DNA from: CAZNMF01 sp035547155
GTDB lineage: Bacteria; Acidobacteriota; Vicinamibacteria; Vicinamibacterales; SCN-69-37
DNA length: 13,270 nucleotides
NCBI GenBank assembly: GCA_035547155.1
Contig: DASZVJ010000198.1
Coordinates: forward strand, 1-13,270
Direction: 5' to 3'
Position 1 is the first letter of the stretch, and every line of letters starts with the position of its first letter. The position numbers were made by a program, and so were the translations under genes. This document shows positions 1-6,864 of the stretch, piece after piece. Below the pieces are notes generated by a model, which was not told the DNA's origin, made no database searches, and saw only the letters and a list, made by a program, of their open reading frames with translations.

Positions 1-1
1 C

Positions 2-688
2 GTCGATCGGATCGTCGCCGAAGCGGCCGACGCCGCAAGCGCACGGCTGATCCGCGCGCGCGACGAGGTCGACGTCCGGACGGAGATGCGCGAGGGCCAC
101 GCGTGGATCGACCTGCAGACGCCGAGCGCGACGTACTCGAATGTGCGGCTCGGCCTGGCAGGGCGCCATCAGATCGAGAACGCAATCGTCGCCGTCCGCC
201 TGCTCGAGACGCTGCCGGAGACGACGACGCTGCAGGTGCCCCCTGCGGCCATCCGCGTTGCACTCGAAGACGTCGTGTGGCCGGCGCGGCTCGAGATGCG
301 ACGTCTGGACGACATCGACGGGCTCGACGTCCTCATCGATGGCGCGCACAACGCCGCTGGCGCGCGAGCGCTCGCCGCTCACGTCAGCGACACGTTCGGC
401 CGGCCGCTCCCGTTCGTCGTCGGACTGATGGCCGACAAGGATGCCGACGCGATTCTCGGCGCGCTGGCGCCCGTCGCATCGGCGTTCTTCTGCACGGCCG
501 CCGACACGCCTCGCGCAGCCGCACCGGCGCACGTCGCGGCCGTGGCGGCACGCGTGGCGCCCACAATCGAGACACATGTCGCTGCCAATCCGATCGCCGC
601 ATTACGCGACGCCGCGGCGATCGGCCGGCCTGTCGTCGTCGCGGGCTCGCTCTACCTTGCCGGGGAAGTCAGGCGCCGGACGTCGTGA
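2..688 (+). CDS. folC: Folylpolyglutamate synthase / dihydrofolate synthase, C-terminal part (5' end outside window)
   Basis: The reading frame is open to the left edge and ends with TGA at 686-688, so only the last ~228 residues are present. FolC adds glutamate to folates in the cytoplasm (and in many bacteria also makes dihydrofolate from dihydropteroate), using ATP. Family landmarks visible are the central-domain segment LAGRHQIENA, in which the HQ..NA pattern is typical. Then comes LIDGAHNAAGARAL, matching the conserved DGAHN motif at the start of the C-terminal Mur-ligase-like domain. GLMADKDADAIL matches the family DKD motif, and the protein ends in VVVAGSLYLAGEVR, the usual FolC tail. 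The N-terminal ATP-binding P-loop lies outside the window. It is followed after 48 nt by lptD on the same strand, which suggests co-transcription, although nothing functional links the two. A Mur ligase is the only close alternative, and the DKD and GSLYLAGEV segments argue for FolC. Confidence 0.93.
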   Translation, partial: VDRIVAEAADAASARLIRARDEVDVRTEMREGHAWIDLQTPSATYSNVRLGLAGRHQIENAIVAVRLLETLPETTTLQVPPAAIRVALEDVVWPARLEMRRLDDIDGLDVLIDGAHNAAGARALAAHVSDTFGRPLPFVVGLMADKDADAILGALAPVASAFFCTAADTPRAAAPAHVAAVAARVAPTIETHVAANPIAALRDAAAIGRPVVVAGSLYLAGEVRRRTS

Positions 689-736
689 TATTCTGCGACG
701 CGCCGGCCGCCTCCCTGCTCGCGCGTCTGATTCTTC

Positions 737-3061
737 ATGCGTCGTCTGATTGCTGGTCTCGTCCTCGCTGCCGCTGTGCTGGCGTGGCCGCGCGATGCGC
801 GAGGTCAGGATACGAACGCATTCGTGGATTGTCCGCCCCCGCCGGCGGGCGCCACCGCGCAGCGATTCCTCGGCACGACGCTAGAGCCCGTGCCGGGCAA
901 GCCGGATGCGACGCGCATCCACCTGACCGGCGACGTCGTGCTGCCCTGCGGCGACACGACGCTCTCGGCCGACGAGGTCGTGTTCGACGAGAGCACCGAC
1001 ATCGTCGAGGCCACCGGACACGTCCATCTGCAGCGCAACGATCTTTCGATCTACGGCGACCGCGCGGTGCTCAATCGGAAGACACGGCTGGGCACGTTCT
1101 ACAACGCACAGGGCTCGGCGCAACTCGGTGAGAAGCCGGATCAGAAAAGCCTGTTCGGCACGCTCGAGCCCGACGTCTATTTCTGGGGTGACCAGATCGC
1201 GCGCACCGGTGAGGACGTCTATCAACTCACCGACGGCGGGTTCACGACGTGCGTCCAGCCGTCGCGCCGGTGGGAGATCACGAGCTCGAAGGGCACGATC
1301 AGGCTCGATCATTCGGTCGTCATGCGGAACGTCCTTCTGAAGGTCAAGGACGTCCCGTTCCTGTACCTGCCGGCGTTCTACTACCCCATCAACAAGGAAG
1401 ATCGGGCGACGGGCTTCCTGCTGCCGCAGTACGGATCGTCGACGCAGCTCGGCACGAGCCTGAGCAACGCGTTCTTCTGGGCCATCAATCGCAGCCAGGA
1501 CGCGACCTTCTATCACGACTGGTACTCGAAGGCCGGGCAAGGCGTGTCGTCCGACTATCGTTACGTCGCCTCTCCGGGATCCCAGGGGGAGATTAGCTTT
1601 CATCTGTTGGACCAGCACGCCGTCACGGACGCCGGCAGCGGCACCGAGACGCCTGGCAAGCGCCGGTATCAGCTGAACGGCAGCGCGAACCAGGCGCTGC
1701 CGCACGGGTTTCGCGTTTACGGCCGCGCCGACTACTTCAGCGACGCGGCGACGCAGCAGCTCTATCAGGACGTCTACGACTACTCGCAGCGGACGCGGTC
1801 GTTCAGCGCGGCGATGAGTGGCAGCGTCAAAGGTCTCCGTATCGGCACGACGGTCGACCAGCAGGACTTGTTCTACGGCACGCAGCCGGGACAGCGATCG
1901 GGCCACGCGCCCTCACTCACGATCGGCTTGGGCGACAAGCCGATCGGCAAGACGAAGATCTATTTCGGCGCGTCGGGCGAAGCCGCGTATATCGTGCGTC
2001 AGAACGATCTCGACGACCCGACGACGGATCGGAGTCTCTGGCGTTTCGACGCGAGCCCGACCATCCGGGCGCCGCTCAGCACGCTGCCGTATCTTTCCGC
2101 GACCGGCACCGCGTCGTGGCGGATCACGCGCTGGCTCGAGACCCTGGATCCGCTCACGCAGCAGGTCGTGCCGGTCGCGATGAACCGCCAGCTCTTCCAG
2201 ATGACGGCGCAGGTCACCGGCCCGGTGTTCTCGCGCGTGTTCCAGACGCCGAACAACGGATACGCCGAGCGCTTCAAGCACGTCATCGAGCCCAGCTTCA
2301 GCATCACGCGCACGACGCCGTTCGCAGACTTCGACCGCGTCATCGTCAACGACTACGCGGTGGACGGCATCGTCGGCGGCACGACGAGCATTCAGTACCA
2401 GCTGACGAACCGGCTGCTCGCACGGCGCAAGACATCGGACGCAGCGCCCGGATCCTCGAGCGTCATCCGCGAGATTCTGTCGGTCGATCTGGCGCAGACC
2501 TACTACAGCAACGCGCTGGCGTCGGTCTACGACGCCGCGTATCAGACCGGCTCGACGACGAGCGCGCCGAGCCCGTTCTCGGCGCTGCAGCTCCGCGTGA
2601 ACTCGCGTCCCACCGACACGGCGTCGGCGCAGTTCCAGATGTCCATCGATCCGAAATATCGCGCCATCCAGACGCTGAACGCGTCCGGGACGCTCGACTC
2701 GAGCCATGTGCAGGTGACGGCCGGATGGACGAAGCGCGAGGCGATCGAGGGATCGCCGGACTATCCCGAAGCGCTCGCCGACCACTATCTGAACGCGTCG
2801 ACCGCCATCAAGACGCGGGACAACCACATCGGCGGCTCGTACATCTTCTATTTCGACGTGAAGGACGCGTCGTTCCTGCAGCAGCGCGTCATGGTCTATT
2901 ACAACAGCCAGTGCTGCGGCATCTCGGTCGACTGGCAGACGATCACGACGCCGCTCCTGTCGATCCCCTCCGATCGGCGGCTCGGGATCTCGTTCACGCT
3001 CGCCGGCATCGGCTCGTTCGCCAATCCTCTCGGATCCTTCGGTGGCAGCTCCGCGCGATAA
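737..3061 (+). CDS. lptD: LPS-assembly outer membrane protein LptD
   Basis: 774 residues, close to the ~780 of the E. coli protein. LptD, with the lipoprotein LptE, forms the outer-membrane barrel that inserts LPS into the outer leaflet. Residues 1-23 are a signal peptide (MRRLIAGLVLAAAVLAWP followed by a likely cleavage after ARG). Residues ~60-145 resemble the OstA/LptD N-terminal periplasmic domain (TLSADEVVFDE, VEATGHVHLQRNDLSIYGDRA). Residues ~175-774 are the barrel, rich in alternating aromatic strands, beginning with the family segment VPFLYLPAFYYPIN. Cysteines at 32, 172, 726 and 727 match the layout of E. coli LptD (31, 173, 724, 725), whose two non-consecutive disulfides are needed for function; Cys71 is extra. 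The ATG lacks a Shine-Dalgarno sequence. TATTCT at 689-694 is a weak -10 candidate, otherwise transcription comes from folC. The 3' end overlaps the next gene by 20 nt. No lptE is seen in the window. Confidence 0.95.
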   Translation: MRRLIAGLVLAAAVLAWPRDARGQDTNAFVDCPPPPAGATAQRFLGTTLEPVPGKPDATRIHLTGDVVLPCGDTTLSADEVVFDESTDIVEATGHVHLQRNDLSIYGDRAVLNRKTRLGTFYNAQGSAQLGEKPDQKSLFGTLEPDVYFWGDQIARTGEDVYQLTDGGFTTCVQPSRRWEITSSKGTIRLDHSVVMRNVLLKVKDVPFLYLPAFYYPINKEDRATGFLLPQYGSSTQLGTSLSNAFFWAINRSQDATFYHDWYSKAGQGVSSDYRYVASPGSQGEISFHLLDQHAVTDAGSGTETPGKRRYQLNGSANQALPHGFRVYGRADYFSDAATQQLYQDVYDYSQRTRSFSAAMSGSVKGLRIGTTVDQQDLFYGTQPGQRSGHAPSLTIGLGDKPIGKTKIYFGASGEAAYIVRQNDLDDPTTDRSLWRFDASPTIRAPLSTLPYLSATGTASWRITRWLETLDPLTQQVVPVAMNRQLFQMTAQVTGPVFSRVFQTPNNGYAERFKHVIEPSFSITRTTPFADFDRVIVNDYAVDGIVGGTTSIQYQLTNRLLARRKTSDAAPGSSSVIREILSVDLAQTYYSNALASVYDAAYQTGSTTSAPSPFSALQLRVNSRPTDTASAQFQMSIDPKYRAIQTLNASGTLDSSHVQVTAGWTKREAIEGSPDYPEALADHYLNASTAIKTRDNHIGGSYIFYFDVKDASFLQQRVMVYYNSQCCGISVDWQTITTPLLSIPSDRRLGISFTLAGIGSFANPLGSFGGSSAR

Positions 3062-3998
3062 GACGATCCTCATCACTGGTGCGGCCGGCTTCGCCGGCAG
3101 CCACTTGCTCGATCGCCTGAGCAATGACGGCGCGACGATTGTCGGCTGGTATCGTCCGGACGCGCCCGCGCCGGCGCGCGCCGGCGTCCAGTGGCGCGGG
3201 GTCGAGCTGACCGATCGCGATAGCGTCTCGGCAGCGATCGCGGACGTCAAGCCGGCGCAGATCTATCACCTCGCCGGCGCGCCGAGCGTCGAGACGTCGT
3301 GGACGAACGCGGTGCCACACCTGCAGATCAACGCGCTCGGCACGCACTATCTGCTGGAGGCTGTCCGGCTCGCCGGCGCGCCGTGCCGCGTGCTCGTCGT
3401 CACGTCCGCGCAGGTCTACGAAACGCGCGAACAGGCGCTCGACGAAGAAAGCCGGCTGCAGCCGTCCACACCGTACGGGCTGACGAAGCTCGCCCAGGAC
3501 GAGCTCGCGAGACGTGCCGCCGCTGACGGTCTCGATGTGGTCATCGCGCGGCCGTTCAATCACATCGGGCCGCGGCAGACGGCGGGCTTCGCGATTGCGA
3601 GCTTCGCGCGGCAAATCGCGCGCATCGAAGCCGGGCTCGACGCGCCGCTGATGCGCGTCGGCAACCTGGAGCCGCGTCGCGATCTCAGCGACGTGCGCGA
3701 CGTCGTCGATGCCTACGTCCGCCTGATGGCGAGCGGCGCGACCGGACGCGCGTACAACGTCTGCAGCGGGATCGCACATCGCATGGGCGACGTCCTCGAT
3801 GCGTTGCTGGGGCTGGCCACGGTGTCGGTCGAGAGAGCAACCGACCTGGCGCGTCTGCGTCCGAACGACGTCCCCATCGTCGTCGGCGATGCCACGCGCA
3901 TGCGATCGGAGATCGGCTGGTCGCCGCACATTCCGATCGACACGACGCTTCGTGACACGCTCGAATGGTGGCGCGCCGAGGTGCGCGCCAATCGATAG
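3042..3998 (+). CDS. NAD(P)-dependent nucleotide-sugar epimerase/dehydratase/reductase (extended SDR; GDP-6-deoxymannose reductase-like)
   Basis: 318 residues from a GTG start inside the 3' end of lptD. This start places the Rossmann motif GAAGFAGSHLL at residues 13-23, the normal position, and no later start would keep it. Extended-SDR signatures are the nucleotide-binding GxxGxxG (13-19), YHLAGAPSVETSW (75-87), a catalytic Ser/Thr at TSAQVY (121-126) and the YxxxK dyad Tyr145/Lys149. Downstream, ARPFNHIGPRQTAGFAI and RRDLSDVRDVVDAYVRL are typical of the Gmd/Rmd group, which acts on GDP-4-keto-6-deoxymannose. The length fits a reductase (Rmd) better than the longer GDP-mannose dehydratases. 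The substrate cannot be fixed from sequence alone. Overlap with lptD implies translational coupling, and the neighbourhood suggests a role in making deoxysugars for LPS or another surface glycan; that link is inference. A different sugar epimerase remains possible. Confidence 0.88.
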   Translation: MAAPRDKTILITGAAGFAGSHLLDRLSNDGATIVGWYRPDAPAPARAGVQWRGVELTDRDSVSAAIADVKPAQIYHLAGAPSVETSWTNAVPHLQINALGTHYLLEAVRLAGAPCRVLVVTSAQVYETREQALDEESRLQPSTPYGLTKLAQDELARRAAADGLDVVIARPFNHIGPRQTAGFAIASFARQIARIEAGLDAPLMRVGNLEPRRDLSDVRDVVDAYVRLMASGATGRAYNVCSGIAHRMGDVLDALLGLATVSVERATDLARLRPNDVPIVVGDATRMRSEIGWSPHIPIDTTLRDTLEWWRAEVRANR

Positions 3999-4008
3999 CG
4001 GACGGCCC

Positions 4009-4827
4009 GTGCGCCCGCGCGTGTCGCTTCCCGTCCTCGTTACCGCGGTCCTTCTCGCCACGGCATGGCGCGAGCCTTTCGCGCTGGCTCACGCGACGCC
4101 GGTTCTCACGCACGGCGCACTCGCGGCGCTCGCGTGGACGCTGCCGTGTGCGATCGGGGCGTGGGCGATTGGCGGCGTCTCGATCTCGGGTGCCATCGCT
4201 GGCGCGCTCGTCGGCGTGCTCATCCTGGCGTGCGCGGGATGGCCGGCCTGGTGGCTGCTCGGCTCGACGTTCCTCGTCACGACGATCGCGACGAAGCTCG
4301 GCGCCTCGCGCAAGAGCGCGATGGGCATTGCCGAACCGAAGCGAGGCCGCCGCGGCGCCGGTGGGATCGTGGCAAACACGGCCGTCGCGGCCATCGCCGC
4401 GCTGCTAATCGCCGCGGATCCCGCCGCACCGACGCCGCGCATGATGCTCGCGGCCGCGCTCATCACGGCTGGCAGCGACTCGGTCGCCAGCGAGATCGGC
4501 AAGGCGTGGGGCCGCACGACACGCGTGATCTGGACGGACCGCCGCGTGCCGCCAGGAACCGACGGTGCTGTCTCCATGACCGGCACGATGGCCGGGATGC
4601 TGTCGTCGTTCGCACTCTCCGGGGCCGCGGCCGCACTGGCGCTCCTCAACGCGCGCGCCGTCGCGAGCGTCGCCCTCGCGTCAGTCGTCGCATCGCTGCT
4701 CGAAGGCATCCTCGCCGTCACACTCGAGCGGCGCGGCTGGCTCGACAACGACGGCGTCAACTTCGTGGCGACCGGTCTCGGGGCCGCGCTCGCGGTCGTC
4801 GCTTGCGCTCTGTTTCAGACAGGATGA
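4009..4827 (+). CDS. DUF92 family integral membrane protein
   Basis: 272 residues from the GTG at 4009, ten nt after the preceding stop. A second in-frame GTG at 4021 is an equal candidate, and neither has a strong Shine-Dalgarno sequence. The reading frame continues far upstream, but that part overlaps the SDR gene and is not coding. The protein is strongly hydrophobic with about six or seven predicted membrane segments. DUF92 hallmarks are all present: GIAEPKRGRRGAGGIVAN (106-123), SDSVASEIG (156-164), PGTDGAVSMTGTMAG (182-196) and LDNDGVNF (245-252). The acidic and glycine-rich loops probably form the active site. The plant member VTE6 is a phytyl-phosphate kinase in chloroplasts, so a role in phosphorylating a prenyl-type lipid is a reasonable guess. 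The bacterial function is not known to me. The position at the end of the folC-lptD-SDR run suggests envelope-related expression but does not prove it. Confidence 0.88.
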   Translation: MRPRVSLPVLVTAVLLATAWREPFALAHATPVLTHGALAALAWTLPCAIGAWAIGGVSISGAIAGALVGVLILACAGWPAWWLLGSTFLVTTIATKLGASRKSAMGIAEPKRGRRGAGGIVANTAVAAIAALLIAADPAAPTPRMMLAAALITAGSDSVASEIGKAWGRTTRVIWTDRRVPPGTDGAVSMTGTMAGMLSSFALSGAAAALALLNARAVASVALASVVASLLEGILAVTLERRGWLDNDGVNFVATGLGAALAVVACALFQTG

Positions 4828-4864
4828 TGCGCGCTTGATTCCGGCTGGGATTTCCTGAGAGAAC

Positions 4865-4870
4865 AAAAGG
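4865..4870 (+). promoter_or_regulatory. Shine-Dalgarno sequence of the radical SAM gene
   Basis: AAAAGG lies nine nt before the ATG at 4880, a normal spacing. It supports this start and shows the gene has its own initiation site. I see no clear promoter in the 52-nt gap after the DUF92 gene, so read-through from upstream is possible. Confidence 0.6.
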
Positions 4871-4879
4871 CGAAAGCTC

Positions 4880-5836
4880 ATGAAATCCAGCCAACTCGCG
4901 CTGTTTCCCGAGCTCGCGCCGACGCGGCCGACGCTGCGTGATGTCGCCGATCTCGTGCGGCTCTCGGGCCTCGAAGGACTGTCCGAGGCGGTCCGCCGCG
5001 CGGATGACGCGCGCTACCAGGAGATCACGGTCAAATCCGCGCTGACGCAGACCAAGGGCATGCCGTTCCGATGGGCGCTCAATCCCTATCGCGGCTGCAC
5101 GCACGCCTGTCAGTACTGCTACGCGCGCAAGTACCAGCGGCATCTCGAGCTCGGTGCCGGCGACGACTTCTCGTCGATCATCTTCGTGAAGACGAATCTG
5201 CCGGAGCGCCTCGCGCACGAGCTGGAACGACGAACGTGGACGCACGAGACGGTCGCGATCGGCACCGCGACCGATCCCTATCAGCCGATCGAGGGGCACT
5301 ATCAGATCACGCGCCGCGCGATCGACGTGCTCGCGCGCACGCGGACGCCGTTCTCGATCGTGACGAAGGGACCGATGGTCGTCCGCGACGTGGACGTCCT
5401 GACGCGCGCGTCGGCCGGCGCGCGCTGCCAGGTGTTTCTCAGCATCCCGAGCGTCGACGAGGCCCTGTGCGCGCGGCTCGAGCCAGGTGTCGCTCCGCCG
5501 GGCCAGCGCCTGCGCGCGGCGCAGCGGCTGCAGGCGGCGGGCATCGAGACCGGCGTGCTGATGATGCCGCTGATGCCGGGCCTCACGACGTCGCGCGCGA
5601 GCGTCGAACGGACAATCGCCGCGATCCGCACGGCCGGCATCCGCCTTGTCGGCGCGTCGGTCGGACGGCTCGATCCTGGCGTGCGCGAGTTCTTCTTCGA
5701 CTTCATCGCGCGCGAATATCCGTCGCTGCTCGACGGCTATCAACGGCTGTACGGGGGCACGCGCGCCTCGCAGTCGTACGTCGACGCCGTCCACGCGTCG
5801 ATCGAGCGCGCCAAGACAGCAACGGCCGGACGCTGA
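4880..5836 (+). CDS. Radical SAM protein, SPL-like / Rv2578c family
   Basis: 318 residues. The iron-sulfur motif CxxxCxxC is at Cys73, Cys77 and Cys80 within NPYRGCTHACQYCYARK, so it should bind a 4Fe-4S cluster and cleave S-adenosylmethionine. Further landmarks of the spore-photoproduct-lyase-like superfamily are GTATDPYQPIE (128-138) and TKGPMVVRDVDVL (162-174). The N-terminal ~60 residues, ending in a VKSALTQTKGMPFRWALNPYRG stretch, match the Rv2578c-type subfamily found widely in bacteria. No intein interrupts it, unlike the mycobacterial namesake. It is unlikely to repair spore photoproduct, because this subfamily also occurs in non-sporulating bacteria; its true substrate is not known to me. 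The stop codon lies inside a perfect palindrome, and the gene converges on htpX. A Shine-Dalgarno sequence precedes the start. Confidence 0.9.
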   Translation: MKSSQLALFPELAPTRPTLRDVADLVRLSGLEGLSEAVRRADDARYQEITVKSALTQTKGMPFRWALNPYRGCTHACQYCYARKYQRHLELGAGDDFSSIIFVKTNLPERLAHELERRTWTHETVAIGTATDPYQPIEGHYQITRRAIDVLARTRTPFSIVTKGPMVVRDVDVLTRASAGARCQVFLSIPSVDEALCARLEPGVAPPGQRLRAAQRLQAAGIETGVLMMPLMPGLTTSRASVERTIAAIRTAGIRLVGASVGRLDPGVREFFFDFIAREYPSLLDGYQRLYGGTRASQSYVDAVHASIERAKTATAGR

Positions 5837-5854
5837 GTCAGCGTCCGGCCGTTG
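5820..5854. terminator. Perfect palindrome between convergent genes, probable bidirectional terminator
   Basis: 5821-5836 and 5838-5853 are exact reverse complements around a single central G at 5837 (arms AACGGCCGGACGCTGA and TCAGCGTCCGGCCGTT), with a further C-G pair at 5820/5854. Because the centre is so tight, the RNA hairpin would open a few central pairs to form its loop. It spans the stop codon of the radical SAM gene (TGA 5834-5836) and lies 26 nt beyond the htpX stop. The symmetric position between converging genes fits a terminator for both directions. No U-run follows on either strand, so classical intrinsic termination is uncertain. It may instead act as an mRNA 3'-end stabiliser. 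Confidence 0.5.
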
Positions 5855-5878
5855 TCAGATGATGCGATTCGCGCCGGT

Positions 5879-6736
5879 TCAGCGCACGAGGCTCGCCCGC
5901 GCGCCGAGCAGCGCCTGGATGCGTGCCTCGGTCGGCGGATGCGAGGAGAACAAGCCCATCAGTCCCTGCGTCGAGAACGGCTGCATGATGAACATGTGCG
6001 CGGTCGCCGGATTCGCGTCGAGCGGCACCTGATGCGCGCCGGCGTCGATGCGCCGGAGCGCCTGCGCCAGGCCCATCGGCGAGCCGGCCAGCTCGGCGCC
6101 GCTGCGGTCGGCGGCGAACTCGCGCTGGCGCGAGATCGCGGCGCGGATGAGCGTCGCGGCCAGCGGCGCCAGCAGCGCCGTCACGAGCAGCGCCAGCGGG
6201 TTGACGCCGCCCCGGCGGTCGTCGCGATCGTTGAACCCTGCGAACATCGCCGCGTACTGCGCCATGTTCGCGAGCATCATGATCGCGGCCGCAATCGTCG
6301 CCGCGACGCTGCTGATCAGGATGTCGCGGTGCTTCACGTGCGAGAGCTCATGTGCGATCACGCCCTCGAGCTCGGGTTCCGAGAGCAGCCGCAGAATGCC
6401 TTCCGTGGCCGCGACGGCCGCATGCTCCGGGTTCCGTCCCGTCGCAAACGCGTTCGGCGACATATCCGGAATCACGTAGACCTTCGGCATCGGCAGGCCC
6501 GCTTTCTGCGCGAGCCGCGCCGTCACGCGGTACAACGGATGGTCCGCACCGACTTCCGTCGCCTTGTACATCCGAAGCACGATCGCGTCGGAGAACCAGT
6601 AGCTGCCGATGTTCATCACGGCGGCAAAGACGAACGCGATCACGAGGCCCGCCTGCCCGCCCAACGCGCCGCCGATCGCGATGAACAGCGCGCTCAATCC
6701 CGCGAGCAACAGCGTGGTCTTCACTCCACTCGACAT
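5879..6736 (-). CDS. htpX: Membrane zinc metalloprotease HtpX
   Basis: 285 residues, close to the ~290 of E. coli HtpX, an M48-family inner-membrane protease that degrades damaged or misfolded membrane proteins alongside FtsH. Two membrane segments occupy roughly residues 7-24 and 28-46. The zinc site HELSH is at 129-133 (VIAHELSHVKHRD), with Glu130 catalytic. The third ligand is Glu206 in SRQREFAADRSGAE. Hydrophobic segments near 142-162 and 180-200 flank the catalytic region, as in the family. SPNAFATGRNP (93-103) and the C-terminal SSHPPTEARIQAL are also typical of HtpX. The ATG is preceded by AAGGA at good spacing. It diverges from the secreted-protein gene and converges on the radical SAM gene. 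In other bacteria htpX is often stress-induced; nothing here shows the regulator. Confidence 0.96.
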   Translation of the reverse strand: MSSGVKTTLLLAGLSALFIAIGGALGGQAGLVIAFVFAAVMNIGSYWFSDAIVLRMYKATEVGADHPLYRVTARLAQKAGLPMPKVYVIPDMSPNAFATGRNPEHAAVAATEGILRLLSEPELEGVIAHELSHVKHRDILISSVAATIAAAIMMLANMAQYAAMFAGFNDRDDRRGGVNPLALLVTALLAPLAATLIRAAISRQREFAADRSGAELAGSPMGLAQALRRIDAGAHQVPLDANPATAHMFIMQPFSTQGLMGLFSSHPPTEARIQALLGARASLVR

Positions 6737-6744
6737 ATTTCGTG

Positions 6745-6749
6745 TCCTT
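6745..6749 (-). promoter_or_regulatory. Shine-Dalgarno sequence of htpX
   Basis: On the minus strand AAGGA lies eight nt before the ATG at 6736, which fixes the htpX start. Confidence 0.75.
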
Positions 6750-6765
6750 GTGTTCCGCTGATTCG

Positions 6766-6771
6766 ATTATG
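6766..6771 (-). promoter_or_regulatory. Candidate -10 element of htpX
   Basis: On the minus strand CATAAT matches five of six bases of TATAAT. Transcription would begin near 6759, giving a leader of about 23 nt that contains the AAGGA ribosome site. No convincing -35 is visible, so the call rests on the hexamer and its spacing. Confidence 0.4.
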
Positions 6772-6849
6772 GCATGCGGTCGAACACTCTCTAGGACGCG
6801 GCACGTCTGCCGCGAGTTCCGGCCGGCCAGACGCGCCGAAATGCAGTCC

Positions 6850-6855
6850 TATAAT
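6850..6855 (+). promoter_or_regulatory. Perfect -10 hexamer directly before the secreted-protein gene
   Basis: TATAAT matches the consensus fully and stands out in GC-rich DNA. It ends nine nt before the ATG at 6865, so transcription would start within about three nt of the start codon, giving a leaderless or nearly leaderless mRNA. No good -35 lies 16-18 nt upstream. Confidence 0.55.
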
Positions 6856-6864
6856 GTTGACGCC

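Noticed and set aside
1913..3250. Long open frame on the minus strand (445 codons) opposite lptD
   Set aside because: The translation is Arg-rich and low in motifs, as expected for the antisense of GC-rich coding DNA; LptD on the plus strand is unmistakable and the frame crosses into the next gene.
4757..5794. 345-codon minus-strand frame opposite the radical SAM gene
   Set aside because: It is Arg/Ala-rich with no domain and overlaps a gene with intact cluster motifs.
6742..6864. Upstream starts for the secreted-protein gene (6742 and 6841)
   Set aside because: They would bury the signal peptide behind extra residues and place the TATAAT inside the coding region.
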